Below are positions 51,841-61,900 of a stretch of DNA of 64,000 nt, in pieces (position 1 is the stretch's first letter; each line of letters opens with the position of its first letter). The stretch lies in NCBI RefSeq assembly GCF_014898815.1, contig NW_026515506.1:186001-250000 (forward strand), written 5' to 3'. Both the position numbers and the translations under genes were made by a program. The stretch comes from Panonychus citri. Its lineage: Eukaryota > Arthropoda > Arachnida > Trombidiformes > Tetranychidae. The notes beneath the pieces are model-generated. The model was not told the DNA's origin. It searched no databases and worked only from the letters and a program-made list of their open reading frames with translations.

Positions 51841-51908
51841 ACAATTATTATTTCCATTGGAGATACGAACGATGTGAAATAGTAATTTCTTCTTTCACCG
51901 TGAGAGAA

Positions 51909-51914
51909 AATAAA
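51909..51914 (+). terminator. Candidate poly(A) signal for the coiled-coil gene
   Basis: AATAAA about 70 bp beyond the stop codon at 51838-51840. Confidence 0.5.
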
Positions 51915-52013
51915 TCACCTTAATGATCAGATGAACGTATTTAGTTGACAATTTACTCGCGAATCGAAACTATCGATTTACCCGAATTGAACGCCGTTGA
52001 GATTTGACTATAA

Positions 52014-52715
52014 ATTGATTGATATTTTGTTATCAAGTTTAATTTTTTGACAATTTGTAAATTGATTTGATAGCAGAAGATACGGATGACTTAATTTACT
52101 TCTTTCCAGGACCATCTAGACTTTCAGCGGCTTCTTTAGCCTTCTTTTCTCTGTAACCTACAAGACGTTCCTTCTTTCTGGCCATTCGGGTCAATTGGAA
52201 AGGCTTGAATTTGGCCATTCTTTTATCGACAACTCGCCGAGTGATGGTGATCCTCTTGGCTTTAAGGGGCATGATTTTTCCTCTAATGGTGGTGGTTAAT
52301 TTGTCTACTTCTGGGGCACCAGCGGGTTTCTTGTTCTTCTTGCCAGGTCTTGAAACAATTTGAAGTCTATTCTTGTAAACCTTGAGACGATGGATGTTAC
52401 TTTCAACACTTTCATTTGATTTGTTTTTACGTCTTGGGTCAACCGAGATACCAATAGATCGAGCATAACCAACGGACATACCGACAGCCTTTAATTCAGT
52501 GATTGAAAAGCCTCGTCCAAGTCGCTTTTTGATATTATACCTCATGGTAGGACAACTAACAACAGGCTTGAGGGAATTTGGTTTAGATTTAGTTAATCGG
52601 GTCCTTGCTCTTCGAGCCTTTCGGGCTGGTTGATTGAACCAAGTCTTTATATACTTTTGCCAATCCTTGTGGAAATGTACATTAGGTACCACATTGTTAC
52701 GAAATTTTCCCATTT
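52014..52715 (-). repeat. Right arm of the ~0.7-kb RpL13 inverted repeat
   Basis: Reverse-complement partner of 48845-49545. Similarity stops at the start codon on one side and ~82 bp past the stop on the other. Confidence 0.85.
52096..52713 (-). CDS. RpL13: Ribosomal protein L13 (eL13), intact copy
   Basis: Single exon, 205 residues, complete. It begins MGKFRNNVVPNVHFHKDWQK, then WFNQPARKARRARTR, the RLGRGFSITELKAVG segment and SIGISVDPRRKNKS, and ends in a Lys-rich tail, the standard eL13 architecture of the 60S subunit. The A run at 52526-52530 (T on the plus strand) has five bases and keeps the frame. Upstream on the minus strand lie AGATGGCG and GCGGAAACGGAAT and a pyrimidine stretch suitable for a TOP start. 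A short intron may interrupt the 5' UTR (GTAAG near 52760, AG just before GTGAAATG), but this is uncertain. Confidence 0.95.
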   Translation of the reverse strand: MGKFRNNVVPNVHFHKDWQKYIKTWFNQPARKARRARTRLTKSKPNSLKPVVSCPTMRYNIKKRLGRGFSITELKAVGMSVGYARSIGISVDPRRKNKSNESVESNIHRLKVYKNRLQIVSRPGKKNKKPAGAPEVDKLTTTIRGKIMPLKAKRITITRRVVDKRMAKFKPFQLTRMARKKERLVGYREKKAKEAAESLDGPGKK

Positions 52716-52832
52716 CACCTTATAAACAATTAACTTAATTATATTAATAGATTATCTTACACTTGGAAACAAAACAACAAACAGATTTTGTATTTTCTGA
52801 AAAAAGGAAAACAAAAATTTCTCAAATTCATT

Positions 52833-52866
52833 ATTCCGTTTCCGCTCATCGACACTCGCGCCATCT
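52833..52866 (-). promoter_or_regulatory. RpL13 right-copy promoter module
   Basis: On the minus strand AGATGGCG (52866-52859) precedes GCGGAAACGGAAT (52845-52833), 120 bp before the ATG. Order and spacing match the left copy although the surrounding DNA has diverged. The divergent gene starting at 53150 may share this promoter. Confidence 0.5.
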
Positions 52867-53149
52867 GGGGAATAGAATGAAAGTTAATCGGGTCAATCAA
52901 TTTTCTTTTTGACAGAAACAAACAATTAATTAGTAAATCTAAGAAGAGCAATTTGATTACTGCTTAATTGTTTTCGCAATTTTAATCTTAACAATCTATT
53001 GGAAGGATTCTAATTCGTATCCTTTGATTTCTATTGACATTTTATTTGTTGTTTCTCTTTTATTAATGTTAACTAATTTAGTTCGTTTTTCTTTAATTAA
53101 ATTACCTTAATTGTAACTATTTCTCTAGTTAAATCATCAGGAAATCTAC

Positions 53150-53922
53150 ATGAGTGATAACAAGAATGAAAGTAAATCTCGTCATACAAAAAGTGGAACC
53201 AAAAAATCAAAAAGTCTCGAAAAAGGTTAATATTTATTTTCTTAATTGTTATAAATTTGATTCCATTTAAATTGTTTGAAATAATTAAATTTCCTCAGAG
53301 AATCCGAAAGTATCATAGAGCTTAAAGAGCCTGATTCAGTTGGTAATCAATTTGAAATTGGTCTTTATAGTATTTCAACTAAAGAGGATCAAAGTATAAG
53401 GTAATTAAAATTAATTGTTAACTTTTTCCTCTCTCCAATCAATCAAATTAACTCTTTTAATTACTGTTAATCCACAGACAAGGAGTCGATGATAAATCAA
53501 GCGACAGTTTGACATTTCTTGATGTTTATGAACCAAGTTTGTCAACAAGTAACTTGTAAGTTTAATTATCATCTCAGTAATTAACTAATCAACCTATTAA
53601 TTGTTAATTGTTAATTTCTGTTCAAAGGTCGTTTCCTCAAACTAAGTCGCCAGTGATTAATACCAATGGTCAGAAAATTGAATCAATTCAAGATCCAAGT
53701 AAATCGTTGAATTCAACACCAATAATCAGTGAATCAGTTCAATCAATTCAAACTCCTAATCAAAGAGATCTTAATCCTCCAATAATCAATAATGACTCAC
53801 AACCAATTGGGAACATAATTAATCCACTCGAAAATCAATCAATCATCAATATCGCAATGTGGTTACTATTTGTTTATTTAATTCTAGTGGTCATCTTTCA
53901 ATTCTTACGATTTTTTGATTAA
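53150..53922 (+). CDS. Small tail-anchored membrane protein, family unknown
   Basis: Four exons join in frame: 53150-53225, 53301-53400, 53478-53555 and 53628-53922 (549 nt, 182 residues). The N-terminus is Lys/Ser-rich and hydrophilic (MSDNKNESKSRHTKSG), the middle is Ser/Asn/Gln/Pro-rich and probably disordered, and the last ~22 residues form one hydrophobic helix (AMWLLFVYLILVVIFQF) ending four residues from the C-terminus. That is a tail anchor, suggesting insertion in ER, nuclear-envelope or outer mitochondrial membrane with the bulk cytosolic. I do not recognise the family. The second acceptor must be the AG at 53299-53300; the AG two bases earlier gives an early stop. It is divergent from RpL13 and convergent with the chitinase, 95 bp between stop codons. 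Confidence 0.7.
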
Positions 53923-53932
53923 AAATGATAAC

Positions 53933-53938
53933 TTTATT
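53933..53938 (-). terminator. Candidate poly(A) signal for the chitinase
   Basis: AATAAA on the minus strand, 80 bp beyond the chitinase stop and within 20 bp of the convergent gene's stop codon, so the 3' UTRs probably overlap. Confidence 0.45.
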
Positions 53939-54017
53939 TAAGTAAATCAAATAATACCTTTTGTTTAAAATGTCACATAAATTGATTGTTGATTAAAATA
54001 CCAAATTATCTCAACTT

Positions 54018-55556
54018 TTAGTAGCAATTAATAGTATTGTCACCAATAGGGTAATAACCATTTAATTCACTATTAAGAGTCTTGAGAAGTGGCCAATTAG
54101 TTGAACAGCAATTTGATTGGAAATCATCAAGTGACAATTCCCAAAGCATCACACCTCCGAGATTTAATTGTTTGATATAATTTGATTTTCTCCTTAAACT
54201 AATCAGATCATCAAAACCAACCCATTGATTATTTTTATAAGCAATCGGAGCTTCAGAACCAGGAAATCGTTTAACTGACCAGTCCGAGTTTCGGATATTC
54301 AAACAAATCTCAGTGAAAGACAAATAACCGGACTCTCTAGTAACTGGACCTTGTCCACCAGGACCAATTGATTGTTCACCTAAACCATAATTAGTTGAAT
54401 TGTCGGACACATTACTGGCCAAAGTAAAGGCTCGACCATAAAATGGTACACCGATGATTAATTTACTCGCAGGGAAACCTTCATTGATCCATTTGTTAAC
54501 AATTGAATTACAATTACGATCAATTTCATCATCATCATCACCATAATTAGCGCTCGGTGTTATTTGAAACAATTGTGAATGATGAACGGCAACATTATGA
54601 TAACCTTTATAAAGATCGTAGGTCATTATGTTAACAAAGTCCAACGATTGAGCTAAACTTTGTATATCATATGAAGTATTGACCAGTCGCACCCAACCAC
54701 CAACAGCGGCGGTGATTAAAAAGTCTGACCCATTGGTAGCTGACCTCAACTCACTGACCAGTGAAGCGAAACCTTGTTTATCATTGGCTCCCATTGAAGC
54801 GGTACAATTGTCCTGCCAACATGAAGGATATTCCCAGTCAAGGTCAAGCCCATCGAACCCATGGAATCGTAAAAACGGAATCACCGATTTGATGAAATTT
54901 TCCCGTTTCGTTGAATTATTGACCATCAGTGAGTATTTCAATCCATCGCCCGAATCGCCCCAACCTCCCAAAGACAAAAGCACCTTCAACGAAGGGTTAA
55001 TTTGCTTTAAATCGGTCACCCGTCGGTAAAAGTTCATATTAAAGTCAATTGTACCATTCGAGGTTATCAAGGTGTGAGTCTGATTGTCCAGTATCGCAAA
55101 AGCATAATTAATATGAGTGCAAAGGTGAGCCGGAATATCTTCCGGATAAAGTGACCCATCCCTAGAAGATGACCAAGCCCAATTGGTAAAGTAACAAACG
55201 ACCTTGTAATTGTTTGGGGTTAAAGGTGAAGATGAATTAACAGTTGATTGGGTTAATATATTTTTCAGAATAATTTGATCATCATCTAGTTGATCAATTG
55301 AACAATTAGGGGGAAAATCAACTGTACACAATTGTCGCTTCGAGTCAAAGTAAAGGCCAACTGGACATCGTAACAATCGGACAATTGTCCCATTCATACA
55401 TTCACCATAAAGTTGACAATTAACTGATTCACCAATGTAATAAGTATCATTTGAATTACATGGTTGATCAACTGTTAATGTTGATGAGACAATTGGAAAC
55501 AATTGGATACATGAAACAATTAAAACTAATTCACTTATGAATATAAACATTTTCAC
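54018..55556 (-). CDS. GH18 chitinase with N-terminal CBM14
   Basis: Single exon, 512 residues. A secretory signal peptide (~1-25) is followed by a six-Cys peritrophin-A/CBM14 chitin-binding module (~33-85, with NCQLYGEC and GLYFDSKRQLC), a short linker, and a GH18 TIM barrel (~118-510). The catalytic signature is FDGLDLDWE with D235, D238, D240 and proton donor E242, all intact. KVLLSLGG, VNIMTYD, GVPFYGRAF and GGVMLWELSLDD are further GH18 landmarks. It should hydrolyse chitin outside the cell, in cuticle turnover or gut. Insect chitinases usually carry CBM14 at the C-terminus; here it is N-terminal and nothing follows the barrel. Many NxS/T sites suggest heavy N-glycosylation. Confidence 0.95.
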   Translation of the reverse strand: MKMFIFISELVLIVSCIQLFPIVSSTLTVDQPCNSNDTYYIGESVNCQLYGECMNGTIVRLLRCPVGLYFDSKRQLCTVDFPPNCSIDQLDDDQIILKNILTQSTVNSSSPLTPNNYKVVCYFTNWAWSSSRDGSLYPEDIPAHLCTHINYAFAILDNQTHTLITSNGTIDFNMNFYRRVTDLKQINPSLKVLLSLGGWGDSGDGLKYSLMVNNSTKRENFIKSVIPFLRFHGFDGLDLDWEYPSCWQDNCTASMGANDKQGFASLVSELRSATNGSDFLITAAVGGWVRLVNTSYDIQSLAQSLDFVNIMTYDLYKGYHNVAVHHSQLFQITPSANYGDDDDEIDRNCNSIVNKWINEGFPASKLIIGVPFYGRAFTLASNVSDNSTNYGLGEQSIGPGGQGPVTRESGYLSFTEICLNIRNSDWSVKRFPGSEAPIAYKNNQWVGFDDLISLRRKSNYIKQLNLGGVMLWELSLDDFQSNCCSTNWPLLKTLNSELNGYYPIGDNTINCY

Positions 55557-56294
55557 CTTTCATTTGGTTGATTGATTGTGATACTTGAATGGTTGGATGT
55601 TGTTGTTTTTAGCAATTTATTAATTAATTGGTTGTTGTTGTTGTTTCAAACTGACTCTTCAAAGTTACAATTAACAATCAATGAGACTCATTTTAATCAT
55701 CATCACTTGACTAATTTATTATTATTATCAATTAAAGGAAGATACTTGTTGGGTTAATGATAATATCACTTTACTATTAGTTAAAAATAACGGAAACAAT
55801 CAACTAATCATCTCAAAATTATCTTGAAATCAAACATTTTCAATTACATTGAACTGTAGCTGATTTAATTGTCGCTCATTAAATTGTCCTAAATTGCTCA
55901 TTAATCAATATGGAAACTAAATTGCTACACTTCCCATTGACAATGATTAGTTTAATTTTCACATGATTACAACCAATGTAATTGTATTGAACACAATTAA
56001 CCAGTTATAATCAATTAAACCATCGAATCAAAAATTAAATCGTTCGGTTTTAGATTCAATTGGAAACAATTTGGTTGCGAAATGAAAACGAGACAAATTA
56101 ATTTCTTAATTGTTTTTTTAATTCGACAATAAATTGGAAATAATAATTCTTAGAATTTGAATATTTCTCTGAATGATCAGTTCAATCAAGTTCGAAGTGA
56201 TCAGTAAATCATTGAATCGACGACAATTTGTCAGAAACTCTACTTACTAATTGCAAGAATTTGATTGTTGTTTTAATTGTTGTTTTTTCTATTC
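55557..56294. other. Intergenic region
   Basis: Between the chitinase start codon and the stop of the receptor gene, both minus strand. AT-rich, with no supported gene. Contains the chitinase promoter and the receptor 3' UTR. Confidence 0.6.
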
Positions 56295-57908
56295 TTATGT
56301 TTCACCAGGTTGTTGAGCCCAAGGGGTCATTTGGAAAAGGACAAGGGAATAAGTAAGAACAACACCAAGAACCGTTAGGACGAAGCCTCGATCGATGATG
56401 AATAGATTCCAACCGGTTAATTGTGAAGGTGTTCCAGACAATTTGATCAGAATTCCAAGTACCTGATGAGATTGATCAATTTTAGAGAAAGTGTAATGTG
56501 AATATGAGGATATTTCATGGAAATCGGAGGCCGAAGCAAGTGACTCTTCGGACATTAAAGCCGCTGAAAAGGAGATATTAAAGAAGAGCCATAACATATG
56601 AGACACTCGAAGTCCAACAAAAAGCACTTCAAAAGTGTCTTCCCATTTCTTAGTTAATCGTTCAATCAAATAATAAACATACTTGGACAAATCGGACATT
56701 ATGATTATGTAGACAAGTAAAGTTAAAAGTGACAATTGATGGTCCATCCGATAGACCATCTTGGTCAGTCTATTATGGATCAAGCGAAATTGTCTAACTT
56801 GACTTGACCTTAATCTTTGTCTACCTAATCCAAGATGATCTTGTAATTCATCATCTTCATTGAGATTATCAATTGGTTCAGTTGAGAGAGATGATGATTT
56901 AATCTTTCTCGCATGAAGAGCAGCCCATTCATTGAACATATGAAATAGTATTTTCATAAAATGACACAATAAAATGTAGTAGATGGCAAAAAATTGCATC
57001 GGTGCGACAGTGGCCAGAAAATAGACCGAAGTTTCAACCAGGGTGATCAAAAGAGTACAAGTTGTCCCAATGGTTTCAACTCGAAGTCCAAACCAATAAT
57101 CGTGGAGATATTTTCTCATGTCATCTTCACTTATATTGGAAGCGAAATTGGTATAAATGAAGAGAATCATTAAACTCCATCCAAGAGTAACATCGATTAG
57201 AACCTTTCGTCGAAGTGAGGAAACCAAATTCGGCCTTAAGCTTGTTGAATGGGGAACAATTTGGAAATAATTGTCAACATCGATCAATAGCTGAGAGATT
57301 GACTTTTTTCGGCAAAAGAATAAGATCAACACCAAAAGAGAGCAGAAAAGTTTGGTACACGAAAAGAAACTGTACAAAGCGTCGTTCGGGGCTCCATGGG
57401 AGAGGAGGAAACACTGACAGCCGACATTGTGTAAGAACGCGAGCACAACCATAATTAGAATAAAATAATTCCAATAGAGTGACTTTCGCCGAGAGAGAAA
57501 GAGAAACGAACAATTAACCAATGGATCAACTGAATTATCGTTGGGAATAAAATCAAGACCAACCAACGTCATCGACAACAAGATCGGACGAATTGCTCCC
57601 AAGGTCGACCAAGATGCCGATCGGTTGACCTTATAGTCCAAATTTGGCCTTTCCAATGTAAACAGTTGACTATCCTTTCGAGCTGATTGTCTTTCGGTAT
57701 AATAATCTAACCACGAACGAACCGATCTGTTGATTAAGGTCAATTTTAACAATTTACCGTCAACTTTAATTGTTTTCCCGTGTAATTTACAAACTGGATT
57801 AACATTGGAAACAATATCTTTAGGATTACATTGGCAGTAACAATTTAAAGTTTTAACTGATTGTTTCATTAAATTATTATCTAAATCAACTTGATTGAAA
57901 CGATTCAT
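56295..57908 (-). CDS. Gustatory-receptor-like 7TM protein
   Basis: Single exon, 537 residues. Seven hydrophobic segments lie roughly at 149-170, 182-200, 237-255, 280-300, 302-322, 390-410 and 505-525, after a long ~145-residue cytosolic N-terminus with Cys pairs. The C-terminal segment ends TYSLVLFQM, close to the arthropod Gr signature TYxxxxxQF with the last F replaced by M. Family members are ligand-gated cation channels with a cytosolic N-terminus. The long charged loop between TM segments 5 and 6 (~335-385) is also typical of the family. The unusually long N-terminus and lack of introns argue for a diverged or lineage-specific member. An unrelated 7TM protein is the main alternative. 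Confidence 0.75.
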   Translation of the reverse strand: MNRFNQVDLDNNLMKQSVKTLNCYCQCNPKDIVSNVNPVCKLHGKTIKVDGKLLKLTLINRSVRSWLDYYTERQSARKDSQLFTLERPNLDYKVNRSASWSTLGAIRPILLSMTLVGLDFIPNDNSVDPLVNCSFLFLSRRKSLYWNYFILIMVVLAFLHNVGCQCFLLSHGAPNDALYSFFSCTKLFCSLLVLILFFCRKKSISQLLIDVDNYFQIVPHSTSLRPNLVSSLRRKVLIDVTLGWSLMILFIYTNFASNISEDDMRKYLHDYWFGLRVETIGTTCTLLITLVETSVYFLATVAPMQFFAIYYILLCHFMKILFHMFNEWAALHARKIKSSSLSTEPIDNLNEDDELQDHLGLGRQRLRSSQVRQFRLIHNRLTKMVYRMDHQLSLLTLLVYIIIMSDLSKYVYYLIERLTKKWEDTFEVLFVGLRVSHMLWLFFNISFSAALMSEESLASASDFHEISSYSHYTFSKIDQSHQVLGILIKLSGTPSQLTGWNLFIIDRGFVLTVLGVVLTYSLVLFQMTPWAQQPGET

Positions 57909-58982
57909 TGTTCAACTTTATCGGATCACTTTCTGTTAATTCTGACCATTTATCGGTGGTCATCATCATGGTCATCACAATTAGATGACTAATAATGATT
58001 AATGAATTGGTTACCAATGAATTTATGACAATTAAAGTTTCGATAACAATATTAATCTTATTATATTAGGTCAATCTTTTTTTCATTGGAAAAGTTTATT
58101 ATGTTTTTAATTAGGTTAAGGTTTTCATCAATTGTGGTCACAATTAATGATCAACAGGAAATTGTTGTTGTTAATTAAGAAACACTAATGATCATAGATT
58201 AGGTTTAATTTATTGGTCTAATCGTTTTTCATTTAGAAATCAACAATTTAATTAACTAATGATGATCAAGATTCAACTCGTTGCCAATGAAACATTGTTT
58301 TTATCTTGAATTTAATTGTAACAACAATTAAAGAAATTCAAATGAGACAATTTGTTTATTTCTATTATTTATTTAATTAGATTAAATTGAAAATAATAAT
58401 AATTAACTTTGAGAAATGAGAGCCACACACAAATACAAGGCGAGAACTGAATTGTCTTAATTTTGATTGTTAGATTGTGATGATTAACCTTTTTTCGTTG
58501 ATTTAATTAGAATCAATTTTGTTCAAGGATTAAACTTCATCTCAATCGTAACAATTAAATCAAAATCATTAACAGTTATTATCGCTGTACAAGGCAATAC
58601 GGGTTGTATAATCAGTTGATTTGTTTTTTTCTTAATTTACAATCAAGTATTAATAGTTAATTGTTATTTCAATTACGATGATAGTTACACAATTAAAATG
58701 GTAAACGATTCATCAATATTATCGTTATTAAGTTATAATTAAAGTTATCAAATTTTATGATTAATCTTTAAAATAAATATTAAGCTAATTGTAGTTGTCA
58801 TTACAATTAGCTAATTGTGCTTTTAAATTAGTGAGATTATCTTTCCTCTCACTTAATCTCTACACTTAAATTAATCAATAAATGGTTTTTTTCAAAGTGT
58901 TATTATTGTTACCTGGCCAATGGACTTTAAATTATATTATAAATTGTCTAATTTTTTTTATCAATTGTTAACAATTAATGTT
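57909..58982. other. Intergenic region
   Basis: AT-rich DNA between the receptor start and the stop codon of the Hrb27C-type gene. It holds the receptor promoter and the 3' UTR of the RNA-binding protein. No gene or RNA is recognised. Confidence 0.6.
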
Positions 58983-61900
58983 TTAATTGCTCTTATTGTT
59001 CATTACTCTTCGATAAGGATGATAATTTGTAATCGTTGCTGATGATCGTGTAAAACTGGGTCCTAGAGTTGATTGATTGTTATGATTTCCAGTTGATTGA
59101 CCATTGTTGTTATTTGAATTACGAATAATTAACTCAGTGTTCTGATTATATCCAAAGATACGTGTTGTTAGGTAATTGGAAACGTCTCGATTGAAATCAT
59201 GAGCTTAATTGTTAAAGAGAGAGAGAAAGAGAAAAAATTTATAATGAATTGTTAGGTTGATTGAGTAGTTTAATTGTACCTGATTGAGATTGTTGATTAG
59301 CTCGAGTCATTAATCCATTTGTTTGTCCATTACCTGAAAACTTTGCGTTAATTAATAGATCAAATATTCACAGTGGCTTAATTAAATATTAATCATCTCC
59401 ATTGGAATAGCAATCAAACAATATACATGTAGAATTTACTTTAAGAGTTGCTTAAATTAGCATCAATAATATTGAATAATTTGAATGATTGTTTTATTTT
59501 CAATGAAGATGATTAATTACTATCAATCATTTGTAGAATTACCTGTTTCATGAGCATTTGATGAAACTGGACAATTTTCTCCGGATGAATTTGTTGTGAC
59601 AGAAATTTGTGATGATGTCGGTAAATTGATACCATTTTGATTAGTTAAATGATTTGTTGGTTGAGCATTTAAACATGATCCTGTTTGTTGTTGACCTGAG
59701 CCTGTTACAGTTGATAAATTAAGTGATGCTGTGAGACTAGATGGACTTAATCCAGGACTGATTGGTGCACCAGGTAAATATCCAGAGTAACTAACAGGAT
59801 AACTTGAGCCTGTAGATGAAAAGGGAGAAAAGAAAAAGTTTTAACAAAGAAAAAATCAAAATCAAGAAAAGAAATGGAGAGAAATTAAATTTACCATAAA
59901 GTGGATAAGATTGATTAGTCCAAAGGCCATGAGGATGTGGCATTGGGGCTAATCCAGGGTAAGGGTAACCCGATGGATGCCATGGGGCAGGAGCATGAGG
60001 AGGATAAGGTGTTGGATAGAAAGAGGCTGGATGACCATTCCAAGTTGACGGATGAGGAGGCGGTGGTGGTGGTGGACCAGGTCCAGGGTTAGGATTGGGT
60101 AAATTTGGTGAATTAAAACTTGGAATTGAAGTAGCATTGGGTGAACCAAGAGTTGCCGATGTACCGTTGGTCAATCGGTGATGACCACTTGGAGATGTTG
60201 GTACCCATCCGGGAAGGGAAGTCCAAACAGGATAAGTAGTTTGAATTAATCCAGTACCAGGTAAACCAATTGGTTGATTAACTTGAGGTACACCACCGGT
60301 TAGATTAATAGATGAGCCGGAATTGTTTACTGCTGCTGCAGCTGCGGCAGCGGCAGCAGCAACAGCCGCTGCTATGTTTCCATGAGATTGTGATGTTAAT
60401 TGTTGTGGTGGTAACGATGCTGAGGTTGGTGAAGATTGATGATGACCTGGATGATTAGGATGAAAATGAGCTGACCACCAAGTTCCAGGTATAACTGAGA
60501 TCCCGTTAGTTGAACCATCGGTTGAATCATTTCCATTATTACTATTGAGAGTTAATCCATTGAGAATAGTTTTCTCTCGAGGTTCAGCACGTTTAACCTC
60601 AACCTAAATCATCAGAGAACATAATAATATTAAAGAAAAAAAAGAGAAGACAATCAAAACCAGTGATCAATTAAAAAACTAAAAATCTGACAAATTAATT
60701 TACAAACATAAAAAAAGAGTAAAAAAACACAAGGATCAAATCAATAGGGAAAATGAAGGTAACATCAAACTGAGAAACATAATAAAATTGGGTGGATATA
60801 AATGACAGAATAAGATAGTTAATAGAAAACAAAGGTGTGCATGTTAATTGTAAATTAGAAATAAATAATTAAAAGAAAAGAGTTAATCACAATTAGTTAA
60901 CAACGAATGAGAAAAATAAAAAGATGGATGAACAAGTCAAGTCACTTATAGAAAGAAAAAAGAAAAAATTTTTTTTTTAAATCTCTTAATTTCTACATGA
61001 TTAGGAAAAGAGGGAAACATGCAAAGAACACTTAGAACTTAATGAAGAACAATTTAAAATTATTAATTAAAAAAGAAAAACATACTAATTATAATTAAGA
61101 ATAGAAAATGAAACAATTAAAATGAGAAACAAAATCAACAAAAGATCCAAATGGAAATCAACAAGTTAAAGAGAAAACAAAATCTCTATGAAAATGGCGC
61201 TCAAATGGTCAGCTGACTTTTTTTCATTTTCTTTTCTCTTTCACTTGTGAATCATTTTAACTTATAAATGTATTGAAAGAAAAACGTTTAGAGTTAATTT
61301 TGTTAAATTAGTTTGTTTAAATTGGTGCACAATCAAAATTAAATTTGAAAATAAATAAATTAAATTAAATTAAACAACAAAAAGGTAAGTTAATTGTGAT
61401 TTTTGATTGGAAAATAGGAAAACAAAAGCCTAACCTTTTTACCGCTGATGACCACATAATGTTCATCGACTAATTTGTTAACTGCTTCTTCACTCTCAAA
61501 AGACAAGAAACCAAAGCCTAATTGTTATAGATAATTAATTACAATTAATAATTGTATATCCAATACAATTGATTTGGGCGGTTGTTGGTAGTTATTTTAA
61601 GATAAACAATTAATTCATTTGTGTGTCAATTTGAGTTTTGAACGTTGAACATTTGGTGTTAGTGTTTGTGTTGTCAGTGTGAGAGTAATTGTTTTGTTTT
61701 TGTTACACAATTAGAAACAAATTTAATTAATTGTTTAAATTAATTGTTCATTATGTGTATGTGTATATTAATATAGTATTTTTTTTTTTTTGTAATTACA
61801 GAAGGATTTCAATATGCAATCATCAACAATCACGCAAGGACAAGAAATAGAAATTAAAAAAAGAGACAAAATTAATATCAACCAATAGGTGTAGTTAGTT

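Noticed and set aside
52757..52951. 64-codon minus-strand frame upstream of RpL13
   Set aside because: It overlaps the promoter motifs of RpL13 and has no recognisable product.
57215..57513. Small frames antisense to or out of frame with the gustatory-receptor-like gene
   Set aside because: Shadows of the long single-exon receptor frame.
59949..60149. 66-codon frame inside the Hrb27C-type exon
   Set aside because: Shifted-frame reading of the Pro/His-rich tail.
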